Shown here: positions 22,709-31,516 of the stretch, one piece after another | Layout of the letters: each line of letters begins with the position of its first letter | How positions within the stretch are numbered: position 1 is the stretch's first letter | From: Lonsdalea britannica | Lineage (GTDB): Bacteria; Pseudomonadota; Gammaproteobacteria; Enterobacterales; Enterobacteriaceae | NCBI RefSeq assembly: GCF_002111595.1 | Contig: NZ_LUTN01000017.1 | Span: 33,650 to 97,649, forward strand | DNA length: 64,000 bases | Direction of reading: 5' to 3' | Made by a program: the position numbers and the translations under genes | Notes under the pieces: generated by a model | The model's database searches: none | The model's input: only the letters and a program-made list of their open reading frames with translations | Told to the model about the DNA's origin: nothing

Positions 22709-23391
22709 GCCGTTTGCTCCTTCTTTTTCTCATCCGACACGATGCGCCCCTGTTCCAGCCGGATGCAGCGCGCCATCCCCTCGGAGAGCTGACGATCGTG
22801 CGTGACCGTGATCAGCGTCGTGTGAGTGTCCCGCGCCAGCGCGATCAACAGCTCGGCGATCTGTTGGCCGTTATGACGATCCAGACTGGCGGTCGGCTCA
22901 TCGGCGACGATCATGTCCGGCTCGCCCAGCAGCGCTCGCGCCACCGCGACCCGCTGTTTTTCACCGCGAGACAGTCGTTCCACCACCCGCTTTCCGGTAT
23001 CCAGTCCCACGCGGTCCAGCAGCTCCGCCGCCCGCATTTTCAGCGCGTGGGGAATCCGCCAATGGTGAAAGCGCGCAGGCAGTAAGACGTTTTCCAGCGC
23101 CGACAGACCGGGAAATAAATGAAAGTCCTGCATGACCAAACCGATATGGCGGGCGCGCCAGCGGTCGCGGCCCGCTTCGCTCAGGGTTAGCAACTCCTGT
23201 TGGTCCCACCGCACCGATCCGCTGGCCCGTCCGTCCAGCCCCGTCATGACGTTGATCAGGGTCGTTTTGCCCGATCCCGACGGCCCAACGATAGCGACCC
23301 GCTCGCCTTCCGCAATATGAAGATGCGGAATGTCCAGGACCGGCTCCGGCAGATCGGGGAACCTCACCTGCAATTGCGTCATCTGTATCAT
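22705..23391 (-). CDS. ABC transporter ATP-binding protein (LolD/MacB type)
   Basis: The product of about 228 residues has all nucleotide-binding motifs: Walker A VGPSGSGKTT, Q-loop in VMQDFHLFPGLSALENVL, signature LSRGEKQRVAVARALL, Walker B MIVADEPTASLD, and the switch His in TVTHDR. I prefer ATG 23391 because AGGAG (23400-23404) lies nine bases ahead; ATG 23397 would leave only three bases. It sits between the periplasmic-protein gene and the permease gene with near-zero spacing, so the three form one transporter unit. Confidence 0.9.
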   Translation of the reverse strand: MIQMTQLQVRFPDLPEPVLDIPHLHIAEGERVAIVGPSGSGKTTLINVMTGLDGRASGSVRWDQQELLTLSEAGRDRWRARHIGLVMQDFHLFPGLSALENVLLPARFHHWRIPHALKMRAAELLDRVGLDTGKRVVERLSRGEKQRVAVARALLGEPDMIVADEPTASLDRHNGQQIAELLIALARDTHTTLITVTHDRQLSEGMARCIRLEQGRIVSDEKKKEQTA

Positions 23392-23403
23392 CGCCATCGG
23401 CTC

Positions 23404-23868
23404 CTAAGGCGTTTTGAAGTGCGCATCGCGCAGACGTAACAAGCTGACGAACCCGCTGTCCGGATCGGTCCACGACCCATATTCCAGTACGCCGTCCACC
23501 TCGATAATGGTGTTGTTCTGCACGAAGGTCTGCCGCTTGCCGAGATAAACCACCACGATGTCTTCCGGCCAGTCGGCATCCGACGAACAAAACGGACACA
23601 GCGCCATCGGCATTTTGGTCAGGACGAAAAACTGCGCTTCTGCCTTTAACGGCGGCGCCATGAATCCCCGCATTTTCACCCGTTGGCCCGCCAGCGTTTT
23701 CACATCGTTGGAAAACTCGGCCCCCAGCACGCCGAACGACGCATACAGTTTGTCGAACGAGAGTTCAGGCACCGAAGCCGCCCGCACAGGCTGCATCACG
23801 CTTAGGGAAAAAATAAGCAGGAACAGCGGGGCCATCAGCCCCGCCGCAAAACGTGTTAACCGTGACAT
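23404..23868 (-). CDS. Exported small protein with a CxxC motif (DUF3299-like), ABC-linked
   Basis: The 154-residue product has a signal peptide (about residues 1-30, ending VRAAS). The mature part reads MRGFMAPPLKAEAQFFVLTK, then LCPFCSSDADWPEDIVVVYL, and ends in a compact beta-rich region. The layout resembles DUF3299-type proteins that accompany MacB-like zinc ABC transporters, but I cannot place it firmly. The two cysteines could bind metal or form a disulphide. The gene starts six bases after the phosphatase stop and ends just ahead of the ATPase gene. Confidence 0.6.
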   Translation of the reverse strand: MSRLTRFAAGLMAPLFLLIFSLSVMQPVRAASVPELSFDKLYASFGVLGAEFSNDVKTLAGQRVKMRGFMAPPLKAEAQFFVLTKMPMALCPFCSSDADWPEDIVVVYLGKRQTFVQNNTIIEVDGVLEYGSWTDPDSGFVSLLRLRDAHFKTP

Positions 23869-23874
23869 AACACG

Positions 23875-25626
23875 CTATTTCTTCGTAGTGTTGCGGGCAT
23901 CGATAGCGAGCGCATCGACGATGACCCGGAACAGCTGGGTGTTATCCATATAACCGCGGATGGCTTCGCCGCCGGGACCGCTGGCCTGAATCACCATGTC
24001 GTCCACGGCGTGCACGCCGGTATCCACCGAACGCGGCAGAATGCCTTCGCGCAGTACGGCGCCGGGTACAGAGGCGTAGGCCTTATTGGCGACGTATTCG
24101 TCTTTCTCATTCTTCACCGACGGGACGAACGTGCCATCCAGCTTCGGACGGAAGGTTTCGTAGTAATCCGGGTAGTTGTTAAAGAAGACCGCCAGGCGTT
24201 TGGAAACGTTGACGTCATCCGGATAGCCGTCTTTGTTGGCATCCTGATAGTTCGGATAGCCCGCTTCTTCATAAACGCCGACCTTTTCACGCATTTCGGT
24301 TCCCGGCTTGTTGTCGTCCACCGTACCGATAATGGAGATACCGTGTGTGTGGTCACCGGTCACGATGATCAGCGTATCCGGATGGGTTTCTACGAATTTC
24401 TTCGCCACCGCCACAGACTGGTCAAGCATGATGGTGTTATAGAACGCGCGCTCCCAGTCCAGCGGATGTGAGGCTTTGTCGATCAGCGCCGACTCCACCA
24501 TCAGGAAGAAGCCGTCTTTATTTTTGGACAGCACATCCAGCGCCGCCTGCGTCATGTCAGTCAGGTCCGGCTGATGGGGGAATTTCCTGGCGACGTCGTT
24601 TTTCAGGAAGCGACGGTCCAGCACGCCGTCCATGTTGCCGGTATGGAACAGCCCCAGCAGTTTGGTGGCGGTCGCGGCGTTCTGCTTCAGCGTCTTCGCA
24701 TCCGTCGCCAGCGTATAACCGGCCTGCTGGAATTTCTCGATGTAGTTAATATCGTCTTTACGCTTCGAGCCTGGAATGCTTTTTGGCAGGAAATACGCGG
24801 AGCCGCCGCCCAGCATCACCGTCGGCTGGACGTCGTAAAACATGGACGCGATTTCAGCCTTGTCGGCGCGACGACGCGTGTGCGACACCACGGCGGCCGG
24901 CGTCGCATCTTCCAGTTCCGCATCACTGACGATGCCGAGGGCCATGTTGGTCGAGCGGGTCACCAGCTCTCCCAACGTTTCCTGTTTAGGATGTTCGAGC
25001 GAATTTTTACTGCGGCTGACGTACACCCCGATCGCGTTGACGCCGGATTTGTGGCCGGTCATATAAGCGCTCATGGTATTGGCGCTGTCCGCCGCAATGG
25101 AGTCGGTACTGGACGTACCGGCGAACGCCATATATTGCAGATCGTCAATCGCCAGCTTTCCGGCGGCCTTCCCTTCCGTTATCCCTTTGGACAGAATGCG
25201 CGCCCCGGTCCGGTGAGCGACAGACAGACCATCGCCGATGAACAGGATCACGTTCTTCGCCTTACGCGTTTCTGGGGCCGGATAAACCTCCCAGCTCACT
25301 TTGGCGGTCTTGCCTTTGGCCTGCGCCTCGACGTCATAGTGGCCCGCCTGCGCCAGACCGACATCGCGCACCCACACGGTGGACACGGGGGCGCCGTCTT
25401 CACGTTCAACAAATGTGGCCTGTTTGCCCAGCACCTGTTGGTAATCGCGGCCGTTAATTTGAATGCGGATATCTTCCGGCTTCAACACCTCGTCGAATTC
25501 GACTTTAAAGTCGAAGCGACCGCCCGCTGGCATCGTCGCGCGGTCGATGGGATATATCGTCTGTGCGTGGGAAAAGCTCGGCAGAGCTGATGAAATCAGA
25601 AAGGGAAGTAGCCAACGGAGTTTCAT
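23875..25626 (-). CDS. Secreted alkaline phosphatase
   Basis: The 583-residue product has a signal peptide (MKLRWLLPFLISSALPSFSHA), an extra beta domain of about 100 residues, then the alkaline phosphatase core. Metal and active-site motifs are present: NVILFIGDGLS (metal Asp), TDSIAADSANTMSAYMTGHK (nucleophile Ser before Ala-Asn), VESALIDKASH (Glu, Asp and His ligands) and VTGDHTHG. A DANKDGYPDD segment looks like a calcium-binding loop. It is larger than E. coli PhoA (471 residues) and is not the phoA locus. It heads an operon with three transporter genes spaced six bases or less. Such enzymes need zinc, which gives a possible link to the transporter. Confidence 0.85.
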   Translation of the reverse strand: MKLRWLLPFLISSALPSFSHAQTIYPIDRATMPAGGRFDFKVEFDEVLKPEDIRIQINGRDYQQVLGKQATFVEREDGAPVSTVWVRDVGLAQAGHYDVEAQAKGKTAKVSWEVYPAPETRKAKNVILFIGDGLSVAHRTGARILSKGITEGKAAGKLAIDDLQYMAFAGTSSTDSIAADSANTMSAYMTGHKSGVNAIGVYVSRSKNSLEHPKQETLGELVTRSTNMALGIVSDAELEDATPAAVVSHTRRRADKAEIASMFYDVQPTVMLGGGSAYFLPKSIPGSKRKDDINYIEKFQQAGYTLATDAKTLKQNAATATKLLGLFHTGNMDGVLDRRFLKNDVARKFPHQPDLTDMTQAALDVLSKNKDGFFLMVESALIDKASHPLDWERAFYNTIMLDQSVAVAKKFVETHPDTLIIVTGDHTHGISIIGTVDDNKPGTEMREKVGVYEEAGYPNYQDANKDGYPDDVNVSKRLAVFFNNYPDYYETFRPKLDGTFVPSVKNEKDEYVANKAYASVPGAVLREGILPRSVDTGVHAVDDMVIQASGPGGEAIRGYMDNTQLFRVIVDALAIDARNTTKK

Positions 25627-25632
25627 TCTAGG

Positions 25633-25668
25633 TTATGTCCTTCGCAGTTAATCAGGGTCCGGACATAA
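25633..25668 (-). promoter_or_regulatory. Inverted repeat covering the phosphatase ribosome-binding site
   Basis: In the minus-strand message, UUAUGUCC is followed after 20 bases by its exact complement GGACAUAA, which overlaps the only Shine-Dalgarno-like GAAGGA ahead of the phosphatase ATG. Folding would mask that site. A GTCCGGAC palindrome overlaps the 5' arm and could compete. Confidence 0.45.
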
Positions 25669-25777
25669 GCTAGTGATGATTTCTTACATTTTGATGAACA
25701 CCGTCACAACTGGCATCACCTGGACAATCTCACGCGTGGGCGCGGCGCGTTCCGGCAATGCGCATGACGAGATGCCG

Positions 25778-26548
25778 TTATCGTGACGCGGTGAACGTCA
25801 ACAGCGCTTCGACCACCTCATCAGGATGTGAGATAAACGGCGCGTGCGACGCCTTGGGCACGATCACCGACGTCGACTGCGGCCAGCGCTCATCAAGCAG
25901 CGGCACGATAGCGCGGGGTACCAATCCGTCCAACGCGCCGTAAATCCGCAGGAAAGGAACGGTGAGCGCTGCCAGCGGCTCCCGCAAGTCCGCTTGCGAC
26001 AATATCTCCAGTCCGCCGTTCAATACGTCCACCGTCGGCATCGGCTGGTCCAGCACCACAGATTTCAGCAGTCTGGCATCCTGTTTGGCGCTGGCCGTCC
26101 CCAGCGTTTGCAGCGCCAGAAAACGTTCCACGGTGCGCTGAAAATCGTCCTGTAACTGCTGCTGAAACCCCGTCAGCACGGTGGGTTTGATGCCCGGCCA
26201 CGTCTCTTGCGCCTGAAAGCAGGGAGAGGAGCACAACGACACCAGCGAGGTCACCCGTGCTGGATGAGTCAGCGCAATCTGGCTCGCCACCAGCCCGCCC
26301 AGCGACCAGCCCAGCCAGATGGCTTTCTCGGGCGCGCTTTTCAGCACCTCGGCGGCCATCTCCGCCAGCGGCATCGGCCCAAAACCCTGACTTTGTCCAT
26401 AGCCCGGCAGGTCGGCGCGGTGCAGGCGAAAATGCGGCGCCAATCGCGGAATAATGCTGTTCCAGACCTGAGCATTCAGTCCCCATCCGTGCAGCAGCAC
26501 AATGTCTTGTTCGCCTTCGCCTTCCGTCTGCCAATGCAACGTAGCCAT
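25778..26548 (-). CDS. bioH: BioH, pimeloyl-[acyl-carrier protein] methyl ester esterase
   Basis: BioH frees pimeloyl-ACP from its methyl ester and so closes the pimelate part of biotin synthesis. The 256-residue alpha/beta hydrolase has oxyanion motif [12 protein letters not shown], nucleophile Ser82 in GWSLGG, Asp207 in GALDGLVP and His235 in ASHAPF, the same numbers as in E. coli. It is divergent from gntX, as in E. coli. No defects are seen. Confidence 0.95.
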   Translation of the reverse strand: MATLHWQTEGEGEQDIVLLHGWGLNAQVWNSIIPRLAPHFRLHRADLPGYGQSQGFGPMPLAEMAAEVLKSAPEKAIWLGWSLGGLVASQIALTHPARVTSLVSLCSSPCFQAQETWPGIKPTVLTGFQQQLQDDFQRTVERFLALQTLGTASAKQDARLLKSVVLDQPMPTVDVLNGGLEILSQADLREPLAALTVPFLRIYGALDGLVPRAIVPLLDERWPQSTSVIVPKASHAPFISHPDEVVEALLTFTASR

Positions 26549-26617
26549 GCGTTATTGTCCTTCTTCTCAACGTAAAAAAATGATGTCGCGTCGCCGTTCA
26601 TTATGAGGGGAAACAGG

Positions 26618-27322
26618 ATGTTCACCTTTTTGGCGCAGTGCCGGCTTTGCCAGCAGCCGCTGTATGATAGTCATCATGGGATATGCAGTCACTGCCTGCG
26701 TCGTCTTCCGCCGCCGCCTTGCTGCTGTCCGCGCTGCGGTCTGCCCGCGGCCTCGCCATCGCTCCCCTGCGGGCGCTGTCTGCAACATCCGCCGCCCTGG
26801 CATGCCCTTCTGTTTGTCTCCGATTATCGGCCGCCGTTGGATGCGTTGATCAAACAGCTGAAATTTTATGGTCACGGAGACCTCGCCCCCGCACTGGCGC
26901 GCCTGCTGTGGCTGTGCTGGCGCGAGCGCTATCGGCACTCAGCGCTGAGCGCGCCGCATCACCTGTACCCCCGGCCCGACCTGCTGTTGACCGTACCGCT
27001 GCATCGGGGACGGCAGTGGCGCAGAGGCTATAATCAAACGGCGCTCCTGGCCGCGCCGCTGGCACGCTGGCTGCGCTGTCGTTACGAGGCGAGCGGCCTC
27101 ACCCGTACCCGCGCCACCCCACCGCAAAGGCAATTAAGCGCCGCGGGCCGCCGCCGCAATTTGCGCGGGGCGTTTTGCTGTACGCTGCCGTTAGCGGGAA
27201 AACGGGTCGTGGTGCTGGACGATGTGGTGACGACCGGTAGTACGATGGCGGAGATTAGCCGGGTGCTCATGAGGCAGGGCGCGGCGCACATCCAGGTCTG
27301 GTGTCTGTGTCGCACCTTGTAG
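26618..27322 (+). CDS. gntX: GntX/ComF-family phosphoribosyltransferase-like protein
   Basis: The 234-residue product has N-terminal cysteine pairs (CRLCQQPL, CSHC, CPRCGLP, CGRC) as in ComF zinc domains and a C-terminal PRTase signature VVVLDDVVTTGSTMAEISRVL. It ends QVWCLCRTL like E. coli GntX. ATG 26618 was chosen since GAGGGG lies seven to eight bases ahead and the family starts there; ATG 26603 is also in frame. In E. coli the family is linked to DNA uptake and gluconate use, with no firm biochemical role. It neighbours bioH and nfuA as in E. coli. Confidence 0.9.
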   Translation: MFTFLAQCRLCQQPLYDSHHGICSHCLRRLPPPPCCCPRCGLPAASPSLPCGRCLQHPPPWHALLFVSDYRPPLDALIKQLKFYGHGDLAPALARLLWLCWRERYRHSALSAPHHLYPRPDLLLTVPLHRGRQWRRGYNQTALLAAPLARWLRCRYEASGLTRTRATPPQRQLSAAGRRRNLRGAFCCTLPLAGKRVVVLDDVVTTGSTMAEISRVLMRQGAAHIQVWCLCRTL

Positions 27323-27381
27323 TCACCGGTGCGATGGGCGTATTATAACCAACTGGCGTAGTCAACTATTGAGTTAATATT

Positions 27382-27957
27382 ATGATCCTTATTACCGACA
27401 GTGCTCAGGAGCATTTTGTCAAACTGCTGGCAAAGCAAGAGGAAGGCACCCAGATCCGTGTTTTCGTCATCAATCCCGGCACCCCGAGTGCCGAGTGCGG
27501 TGTTTCTTACTGCCCGCCCGATGCCGTTGAGCCGAACGATACCGAGCTGAAGTTTGAGAAGCTGTCGGCCTACGTCGACGAGCTCAGCGCCCCTTACCTG
27601 GAAGATGCCGAGATCGATTTCGTCACCGATCAGCTAGGCTCCCAGCTCACGCTGAAAGCGCCTAACGCCAAAATGCGCAAAGTGGACGACGACGCTCCGC
27701 TGGTCGAACGCGTGGAATACGTCTTGCAGTCGCAGATCAACCCGCAGCTGGCTGGTCACGGCGGACAGGTGTCACTGATGGAAATCACCGACGACGGTTT
27801 TGCCATTTTGCAGTTTGGCGGCGGTTGCAACGGCTGTTCGATGGTGGATTACACGCTGAAAGAAGGGATCGAAAAAGAGTTGCTGCAGAAGTTCCCGGAA
27901 CTGGCTGGCGTGCGCGATCTTACCGAGCATCAGCCCGGCGAACACTCTTACTACTGA
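27382..27957 (+). CDS. nfuA: NfuA, Fe-S cluster carrier
   Basis: NfuA carries a 4Fe-4S cluster to target enzymes under iron or oxidative stress. The 191-residue product has an N-terminal degenerate A-type domain and a C-terminal Nfu domain with Cys149 and Cys152 in [16 protein letters not shown]. It lies 59 bases after gntX. The protein aligns fully with E. coli NfuA. Confidence 0.97.
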   Translation: MILITDSAQEHFVKLLAKQEEGTQIRVFVINPGTPSAECGVSYCPPDAVEPNDTELKFEKLSAYVDELSAPYLEDAEIDFVTDQLGSQLTLKAPNAKMRKVDDDAPLVERVEYVLQSQINPQLAGHGGQVSLMEITDDGFAILQFGGGCNGCSMVDYTLKEGIEKELLQKFPELAGVRDLTEHQPGEHSYY

Positions 27958-27972
27958 TTTCACCGCGTTTCA

Positions 27973-28001
27973 GACTGCCGACCCCAAACGGGTCGGCAGT
28001 C
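27973..28001. terminator. Strong hairpin between convergent nfuA and malQ
   Basis: GACTGCCGACCC (27973-27984) and GGGTCGGCAGTC (27990-28001) form a perfect 12-bp stem with a CAAAC loop, 16 bases after nfuA and just past the malQ stop. No T tract follows on either strand. Confidence 0.6.
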
Positions 28002-28008
28002 GCCCCGC

Positions 28009-30114
28009 TCACCTCCCGACCGGCGTGCCGTCATTCCTGCTCGGCAACGGTCCGTTTCGCCGTAGATCGATATCCCGTACCAGCCGTTCCAGATAGCTAT
28101 CCCCGAAGATGGAATCCAGCGACCGACTCAGCTTGCGCCGCCAGTTGGGGTACTGCTTTTCTCCACCCGGCACACAGACCGGCGTCGCCATATCCAGCCA
28201 CTCTTCCAGTCGCAGTCCCAGCAGGCCGCTGGCGCTTTCCGCCAGGTAGCGCTGTACGCCGCGATTCAGTTGGGTGCTCATCGTGGTCAGCGTCGCATTA
28301 CGTCCTACGCGCTGAGGCAGATGACCGTAATGATGCAGCGCGTCCAGCAGCGCTTGTTTCGCCTGCTCACGCGCCTTGAGTCTGCGGCTCAACAGCACAT
28401 CGCCGGAACACAGCCCCAGCTCGTGCGCCAACATCAGATCAATACTCTGCCAGTAACCCCGCAGCGTCGGTAAATCGTGCGTGGTCACGGTCGCCATCGA
28501 GCGCGGAGGATAATCCTGCGGCGCGTAGAATTCTCCCTGCTGGTTGCGTTCGAAAAACAGCACCCGGCAGGAGTAGATGCGGCTATCCCGCAGTTTACTG
28601 ACCATACCTTCAGGCAAAACGCCCTGTTCATCGCCCATCACCATACAGCGGTGGCGTTGGCTCTCCAGCGCCAGGATCGCCAGCAGATCGTCCACGGGAT
28701 AATAGATAAAGCCGCCGTCTTCCGATTCCCGTTCCTGCGGAACCCACCACTCGCGCATCAGCGACGCCACATGATGGAGACACACCGCGCTGGTATGCGC
28801 CATATTGCTGCGGATCATATCGATGAAAGGCTGGTAGCCGTAACGCTGGAGCTGGACCGGATTGACCGGCGCCAGAGGCTCGCTTTGTCCCTGCGGCATC
28901 CGCGTTTGCGGCACGGCGCCGATACTGGCGTCGTGACAAAATAAGGAACGTTCCTGCCAGCTATCGGCGCTGTGGCACGCCACGCCTTCCGCCACTTCGC
29001 GATAAAGCCCCAGCGGCATCCCCAGCTGTTTGCTGTGATCGTAGCAAGCGGCCAGCTGTTCATGGGCCAGCCACTGCAACCAGCAATAGAACATGATCTC
29101 TTCAACATGAGTCTCGCGAAAGCAGACCACGCTTTCTCCCTGCGCATCCTGATAGCATTCCGGCCATTGGCCCCAGTCGCTGAATGTCTCGCCGTGACGT
29201 TCGAGCCAGACGTATAACGCCTCGTAAGTGGCCTGCTGCTGCAACCTGTCGCCACCGCGAGAGATAAATTGTTGGAAGGCGAGCCGACGCGGATCGAGCG
29301 CGCTGCGCAGGTTGAAGTGCTGGAAAGACAGGCGCAAAGCGTCCAGCTTCAACGTAGTGACCGCTGGATAGTCTACCCAGCGGCTGCCGCGGACGACGGA
29401 TACGCGACGCTGAGTCTCGTCGCTTCGCCACCACCGCTGCGCCTCCTCGCTCTGGAGGAAATCATCCACGTGATTGACGTCGATATAGAGGGTGTTAATC
29501 CCGTAACGCGACGAGGGGCAGTAAGGATTGACGTTATCCGGCTCCGAGGGAGAGAGCGCATGCAGCGGGTTAAGTCCGACGAACGCGCCGCCGCGCCGCG
29601 CCACCTCTTCCAGCAGCGTTTTCAAGTCGCCGAAATCACCGATGCCCCAGTTATGCTGAGAACGGAGGGTATAGAGCTGTACGGAGACGCCCCACCAGCG
29701 TTTTCCCTGCGACAGCGCCTCCGGCTCATAACAACACACCGGCGCGACAATCGCCTGACAACGCCATCGCCGCTCGTCCTGCTCCAGCGTCAGACGATGA
29801 TACCCCTGAGGCAAAGGCTCGGGCAGCGTCAGGAATGTCCCCCCAACGATCTCGCCCTCAATCAGGCCGCCTTGCTCGTAGTGGAACGTCCAGCGATAGC
29901 GGCCGTTGCCCTGCACCCAGATCGTCACAGGCTCCCCCTCGCGCCACACTTTCACCGGCGGAATAGGCTGGTCATTGATCCCCTCTGCGCTCAGCAAACT
30001 CAGCAGTTTCGTTTGTGTCGACCTGTCGATTTTTTGGTGGCGACCGGTGTCGTCAACGTAGGTCTCGGCGATGGAGATTCGCCGGGGTATCGTTTTATTA
30101 GCCTCTAACGCCAT
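28009..30114 (-). CDS. malQ: 4-alpha-glucanotransferase homologue (MalQ) with replaced catalytic residues
   Basis: MalQ normally transfers glucan chains during maltodextrin use. The 701-residue product aligns along E. coli MalQ, with WGIGDFGDL, PYCPSSRYG and TTHDLPTLRGYW. But E. coli LRIDH, which holds the GH77 nucleophile Asp448, reads VCLHH here, putting His447 (28774-28776) at the nucleophile and Cys445 at the conserved Arg. The acid/base Glu (E. coli IGEDLG) reads MGDEQG, an Asp. Only the third Asp (THDLP) remains. The frame is open throughout. ATG 30114 is preceded by AAGGA; the frame extends 32 codons upstream without family support. malP and malT are absent. Confidence 0.88.
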   Translation of the reverse strand: MALEANKTIPRRISIAETYVDDTGRHQKIDRSTQTKLLSLLSAEGINDQPIPPVKVWREGEPVTIWVQGNGRYRWTFHYEQGGLIEGEIVGGTFLTLPEPLPQGYHRLTLEQDERRWRCQAIVAPVCCYEPEALSQGKRWWGVSVQLYTLRSQHNWGIGDFGDLKTLLEEVARRGGAFVGLNPLHALSPSEPDNVNPYCPSSRYGINTLYIDVNHVDDFLQSEEAQRWWRSDETQRRVSVVRGSRWVDYPAVTTLKLDALRLSFQHFNLRSALDPRRLAFQQFISRGGDRLQQQATYEALYVWLERHGETFSDWGQWPECYQDAQGESVVCFRETHVEEIMFYCWLQWLAHEQLAACYDHSKQLGMPLGLYREVAEGVACHSADSWQERSLFCHDASIGAVPQTRMPQGQSEPLAPVNPVQLQRYGYQPFIDMIRSNMAHTSAVCLHHVASLMREWWVPQERESEDGGFIYYPVDDLLAILALESQRHRCMVMGDEQGVLPEGMVSKLRDSRIYSCRVLFFERNQQGEFYAPQDYPPRSMATVTTHDLPTLRGYWQSIDLMLAHELGLCSGDVLLSRRLKAREQAKQALLDALHHYGHLPQRVGRNATLTTMSTQLNRGVQRYLAESASGLLGLRLEEWLDMATPVCVPGGEKQYPNWRRKLSRSLDSIFGDSYLERLVRDIDLRRNGPLPSRNDGTPVGR

Positions 30115-30755
30115 GTCTATTGCTTCCTTAACAACGCATCTGCCCCATACGTTTTGATCATCATGAGTCCGATCGGCATGAACATCCCCATAAAAGAGAG
30201 CGCGATTCACCTGGCGGCAGAACAGTCGCGCATCCGGTTACGGTACAGCGAGTCCACTCGGCTGTGTATGACTGTAAAAAAGAGCGGGATTGTCGATAGC
30301 TCTCCGGGAGAATGCCCGGTCAGCCAGCGATTTCCGGGGTCAAGCTATTCGCTCCGCCCTCATCAGGCGCGCAGCGATCATACTCCTTCAGTCTGCGGCT
30401 GAGAGCGATTCAGTGGGCGATACCGTCGTTTCACAATGCCTTCGGATCGCCGCAGAATGCGCGATAACGCGAGGGACACGACGGAGTCTGTCGAGCCAAT
30501 ATCCGGATGGTCGCCGGTGAGAGTGGCTGATGTAGACGTTTCCTGCATCACGTTACCGGCGGTAGATGGCAGCCTAATCGAACGCTGCATCCAAGCAGGG
30601 TATAGCGGAACTATATCTAGCCGATAATCATCGTGCAATTACCGCCGATAGATGTAGCAAGATCAACGTGTTATATCACCGCCGACGGTAAGCGTTAACA
30701 TTCCAATCTCCGCGCATGGCGGCATGAAAATAGAGGAGCAACCAACGCTTTCGCG
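30115..30755. other. Gene-free stretch between malQ and glpR
   Basis: About 640 bases separate the malQ start from the glpR stop. In E. coli the malP/malT and rtc genes lie in this direction. The short open frames (for example 86 residues on the minus strand at 30378-30638) resemble nothing I know. TACCGGCGGTAGATGGCAG near 30558 and TACCGCCGATAGATGTAGC near 30640 form a loose direct repeat. It may be the scar of a deletion. Confidence 0.4.
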
Positions 30756-31514
30756 TCAGCACAACGATAGCTGCACCTTGGATTGTTCGATAATTTTCAG
30801 CACGCCAGCAGGCGGCAGCCGATCGGTAAACAAATAATCGATTAAATCCATATTGCCGAGATTCACCATCGCGTTACGGCCAAATTTGGAGTGGTCGGTG
30901 ACCAGCATGACACAGCGAGAATTGTCGATAATCGCGCGTTTGGTGCGCACCTCGTGGTAGTCGAATTCCAGCAGGGAGCCATCCATATCGATGCCGCTAA
31001 TCCCGAGAATGCCGTAGTCGAGGCGGAATTGGGAAATGAAGTCCAGCGTCGCTTCGCCGATGATGCCGCCGTCGCGGCTACGCACCTCGCCACCGGCCAG
31101 GATCAGGCGGAAATCTTCTTTGTCTTTTAACAGCGTCGCCACGTTGAGATTATTGGTGACCACGCGGAGTCCCTTGTGATTCATCAATGCATGCGCGACC
31201 GCTTCCGGCGTAGTGCCGATATCGATAAACAGCGTGGCGCCGTCCGGGATTTGGCTCGCCACCTGACGAGCGATACGGGCTTTTTCATCCGACCACATCA
31301 TTTTGCGGTCGTGATATTCGGCGTTGACGGAACTGGAAGGCAGCGCGGCGCCGCCGTGGTGACGATGAATTTGATTCCGCTCGGCCAGGTCGTTGAGATC
31401 GCGACGTATGGTCTGCGGGCTGACGGCAAAATGCGCCACCAGCGCTTCGGTACTAACGTAGCCCTGCTGGCGCACCAGCTCGATAATGGCCTCATGCCGC
31501 TGTGTTTGCTTCAT
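30756..31514 (-). CDS. glpR: GlpR, glycerol 3-phosphate regulon repressor (DeoR family)
   Basis: GlpR represses glp genes until glycerol 3-phosphate binds. The 252-residue product has the DeoR helix-turn-helix (VSTEALVAHFAVSPQTIRRDL) and the sugar-phosphate sensor domain with IDIGTTPEAVAHAL and GGIIGEATLDFISQFR. ATG 31514 (MKQTQRHEAIIELV) matches E. coli and follows the glpG stop by two bases, so glpE-glpG-glpR are probably co-transcribed. The longer frame to 31649 is an overlap into glpG. Confidence 0.96.
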   Translation of the reverse strand: MKQTQRHEAIIELVRQQGYVSTEALVAHFAVSPQTIRRDLNDLAERNQIHRHHGGAALPSSSVNAEYHDRKMMWSDEKARIARQVASQIPDGATLFIDIGTTPEAVAHALMNHKGLRVVTNNLNVATLLKDKEDFRLILAGGEVRSRDGGIIGEATLDFISQFRLDYGILGISGIDMDGSLLEFDYHEVRTKRAIIDNSRCVMLVTDHSKFGRNAMVNLGNMDLIDYLFTDRLPPAGVLKIIEQSKVQLSLC

Positions 31515-31516
31515 GA

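Noticed and set aside
24574..25590. 338-codon open frame on the plus strand
   Set aside because: It lies opposite the phosphatase gene, which has signal peptide and metal motifs. The frame has no domain and reflects GC-rich antisense openness.
25669..25777. Zur or Pho box ahead of the phosphatase operon
   Set aside because: I searched by eye for both consensus patterns and found no convincing match.
30378..30638. 86-codon minus-strand frame between malQ and glpR
   Set aside because: No ribosome site, no recognisable features, and composition like the surrounding noncoding DNA.
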